From: Bin80 sp026708685
Lineage (GTDB): Bacteria; Bacteroidota; Rhodothermia; Rhodothermales; Bin80
DNA: 64,000 nucleotides
Direction: 5' to 3'
Assembly: GCA_965200955.1 (NCBI GenBank)
Contig: OZ241742.1
Span: 3,100,001 to 3,164,000 of the forward strand
Each line of letters begins with the position of its first letter. Within the stretch, counting starts at the first letter, position 1. Shown in pieces: positions 61,988 to 64,000 of the stretch. The notes beneath the pieces are model-generated. The model did no database searches. It was not told where the DNA came from and saw only the letters and a program-made list of their open reading frames with translations. The position numbers and the translations under genes are program-made.

Positions 61988-64000
61988 ATGCTCAGTAAGG
62001 TAGCTGCTGAACTTCTGAAAAGACCGATTGCGGTGGTTTCTTGGTCTACTGCATTGGTCATGGCAGGAATCTGGGCTATGCTGGATATACCCATTGAGTA
62101 TACTCCTAATACTGAACTGCCCCGCGTGAGTATTTCCGCTAACTGGCCTGGGGCTTCCCCCCGTCAGGTTGAACGATATGTGACAGCACCCATTGAGCGA
62201 GCCATCCAGATGGTTCCAGGGATCGCCGAATTGAACAGTCTTTCATCTGAAGGTCACTCACATATTCAGATTCAAGTGGATGAAGACATTAATCTGAGTA
62301 CATTCAGCACGCAGATTGGAGAAAACCTCACTCTCCTGAGAAACGAGCTGCCCGAAGATGTTACCCCCCGTCTGACCAAAGAAATTCCCGAAGTGTTTCG
62401 AGATGTGCAGGGCTTTATGACCTTGCGCTTGATTGGTCCCTACAGCCCGGATGAGCTTAGGAAGCTCGCAGATCAACGGTTACGACCGAAGTTCGAAAGT
62501 ATCTCTGGAGTTGACTTAGTGGAGGTCACCGGCGGTAGTGAGCGAGAGCTCTTGATCAGGCTTCTTCCCGAACGCTTGGATGCCTATGGGATTGAGTACG
62601 GTCAAGTAAGTGCTCAAATTGGTTCTTCCTTGCGTGATCATGTCTTTGGTCGCATGGATGCCCAAGGCGCAGGATATCTCATGATCAACAGGCCCGAACT
62701 TGATATCGATCGCCTTTCGTCCATCATCGTCAGCCAAAGTGTTCCAGGAAGACTTCCCGTACGACTGGATCAGGTAGCTCACCTAGAACTCGGACCTGCT
62801 CCCCGCCATCATATCAGACGCATTGATGGATTAAATGCGGTTGCCCTAGATGTAGAACGTACGCGTGGATCTCATATGATCCATGTCGCAACGAAGGTGC
62901 ATGAACGAATTGACGAACTGAGTCATGACCTGCCAGAGGGGGCAAGGATTCTGGTTGTGATAGATCGCACCGAAAATGTCCGTGAATTACTGGATGATCT
63001 CACTCTACGAGGCGGGGTTGGCTTTGTACTTGTCATCCTCGTCCTTTTGTTTATGCTCAAAAGTATACGTGCAACTCTGGTTGTTCTTTTCAGTGTTGCC
63101 GTTGCTCTTGCCCCAGCACTTGCCCTGTTTCGGCTCTTTGATCTCTCATTAAACATCATCACCCTCGCAGGACTGGTCCTTGTGTTTGGACTCCTCATCG
63201 ACAATAGTGTGGTGGTGGTGGAACAGCTGCTCCTTCAACAGAAAAAATTTCATGCACGCGGATTGAGTGGGCTCCAACTACAGATCGTTCGCACCCAGGA
63301 AGCCTTAAAAACCGTTTGGCTCCCTTTGCTGGGGGGCACCTTAAGCACGATGGCCGTCATGCTTCCACTTGTATATTTGAGTGGGGAACTGCGTGACCTA
63401 TTTTTACCCTTTGGAGTCTTGGTGAGCCTTACGCTGCTCATTTCTCTAATCAGTGCTGTGACTTTTGTTCCTGTAGTTGTACGTTACTTACCCGCTCATG
63501 TAGAAAAGCCATCATGGAAGTGGCTCAGAAGAGCCGTTGCAACCCCCTACTCCATCATCGCTCGGTTTCCTAAAATAACGTTGATTCTTTTGATTCTCAT
63601 GATAGGGACTCCACTCTGGAAACTGCCCACACAGATCAATGAACCTCGTTCAGGGTGGTCCAATGAAATCAAGGAGCGGTATGCCAATCTCTATAATGTC
63701 ACATTGGGGGATCCACTCATTCAGGATCTACGCCAGTTTCTTGACCCTGTGTTGGGGGGTGTGTTTCGCCCTTTCTTCCGCAACGTATCTTTCTACAAAC
63801 CATGGGGCTATCGTGAACGTCAGAGAATCCATGTTGGCCTCAGCTTCCCAAAGGGAAATACCATTGAACGGAGCGACTCTCTGATTGCGAATTTTGAGCG
63901 AATGGCCTTGGCTGAAGAAAGCGTCTACCGCACCGATGTCCGCGTCCGCGATGATAATGCCCTCCTGCTGATCGAATTTCGAAAAGGATCGCTACAAACC
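61988..64000 (+). CDS. Second RND efflux permease, partial
   Basis: The gene starts at the ATG at 61988 (MLSKVAAELLKRPIAVVSW) and is open to the window end; 671 codons are visible. It has the RND porter start, the first periplasmic loop with ANWPGASPRQVERYVTAPIE, and a helix-4-like GLVLVFGLLIDNSVVVVEQL. The helix again has a single Asp before Asn. It is divergent from the adaptor/permease pair, with 132 bases between the starts. The two permeases may use the same adaptor as a hetero-oligomer, or this one may have its own partner beyond the window. Confidence 0.9.
   Translation, partial: MLSKVAAELLKRPIAVVSWSTALVMAGIWAMLDIPIEYTPNTELPRVSISANWPGASPRQVERYVTAPIERAIQMVPGIAELNSLSSEGHSHIQIQVDEDINLSTFSTQIGENLTLLRNELPEDVTPRLTKEIPEVFRDVQGFMTLRLIGPYSPDELRKLADQRLRPKFESISGVDLVEVTGGSERELLIRLLPERLDAYGIEYGQVSAQIGSSLRDHVFGRMDAQGAGYLMINRPELDIDRLSSIIVSQSVPGRLPVRLDQVAHLELGPAPRHHIRRIDGLNAVALDVERTRGSHMIHVATKVHERIDELSHDLPEGARILVVIDRTENVRELLDDLTLRGGVGFVLVILVLLFMLKSIRATLVVLFSVAVALAPALALFRLFDLSLNIITLAGLVLVFGLLIDNSVVVVEQLLLQQKKFHARGLSGLQLQIVRTQEALKTVWLPLLGGTLSTMAVMLPLVYLSGELRDLFLPFGVLVSLTLLISLISAVTFVPVVVRYLPAHVEKPSWKWLRRAVATPYSIIARFPKITLILLILMIGTPLWKLPTQINEPRSGWSNEIKERYANLYNVTLGDPLIQDLRQFLDPVLGGVFRPFFRNVSFYKPWGYRERQRIHVGLSFPKGNTIERSDSLIANFERMALAEESVYRTDVRVRDDNALLLIEFRKGSLQT

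Overview
The window looks like a chromosomal segment from a bacterium of the Bacteroidota or the related Rhodothermota/Balneolota. Four things support this. The gene order tRNA-Thr, Tyr, Gly, Thr, tuf, tRNA-Trp, secE, nusG, rplKAJL, rpoBC is typical of that group. Two lipoproteins resemble the Bacteroidota families DUF4837 and DUF4296. A large secreted Asp-box/sortilin-like beta-propeller protein is present. Most genes, including tuf, rplK and rplL, lack a Shine-Dalgarno motif. Base composition is moderate in housekeeping genes and clearly more AT-rich in several accessory blocks. No rRNA, CRISPR array, transposase, integrase or phage structural gene was seen.

Layout. 1-6134 (minus): valS (cut by the window edge), aroC, a DegP-like periplasmic protease and a PlsC-like acyltransferase. 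6596-8568 (plus): an AT-rich two-gene cassette of an AAA/OLD-like ATPase and a small PD-(D/E)XK-like protein, a candidate defence system. 8770-14471: a methyltransferase, MsrP, a DUF3592-like membrane protein, an HNH endonuclease, a MOSC protein and a nucleobase permease fused to a degenerate GHKL-like domain. 14472-19594: an AT-rich, partly decayed locus on the minus strand with two paralogous four-helix membrane/coiled-coil proteins, a vWA-like secreted protein broken by a frameshift, and remnants of a small coiled-coil membrane protein. 19986-33481 (minus): the transcription/translation super-cluster from tRNA-Thr to rpoC, with five tRNA genes. 33538-36390 (minus): queA, ispD, ispF and a DedA gene.

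36914-40963 (plus) is a single-chain type IIG restriction-modification enzyme. 41036-46172 (plus) holds trpF-trpB-trpA followed by two lipoproteins and a family 2 glycosyltransferase. 46319-52547 (minus) is a tandem duplication of a ~985-residue adenine-specific DNA methyltransferase with a nuclease-like N terminus. 52662-57349 (minus) encodes the sortilin-like protein and a methylmalonate-semialdehyde dehydrogenase-like enzyme. The right end has an RND efflux adaptor/permease pair on the minus strand and a second, divergent RND permease that runs off the window.

How it fits together. Long conserved operons (translation, tryptophan synthesis, isoprenoid precursors) are interleaved with at least four accessory insertions: the ATPase/nuclease pair, the membrane/vWA locus, the type IIG enzyme and the twin methyltransferases. 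The best candidates for something undescribed are the membrane/vWA locus, which carries a perfect 10-4-10 palindrome in front of its first gene, and the ATPase plus PD-(D/E)XK pair. The twin methyltransferases and the permease-GHKL fusion also deserve attention. All functional statements rest on reading motifs by eye; no database search was possible.
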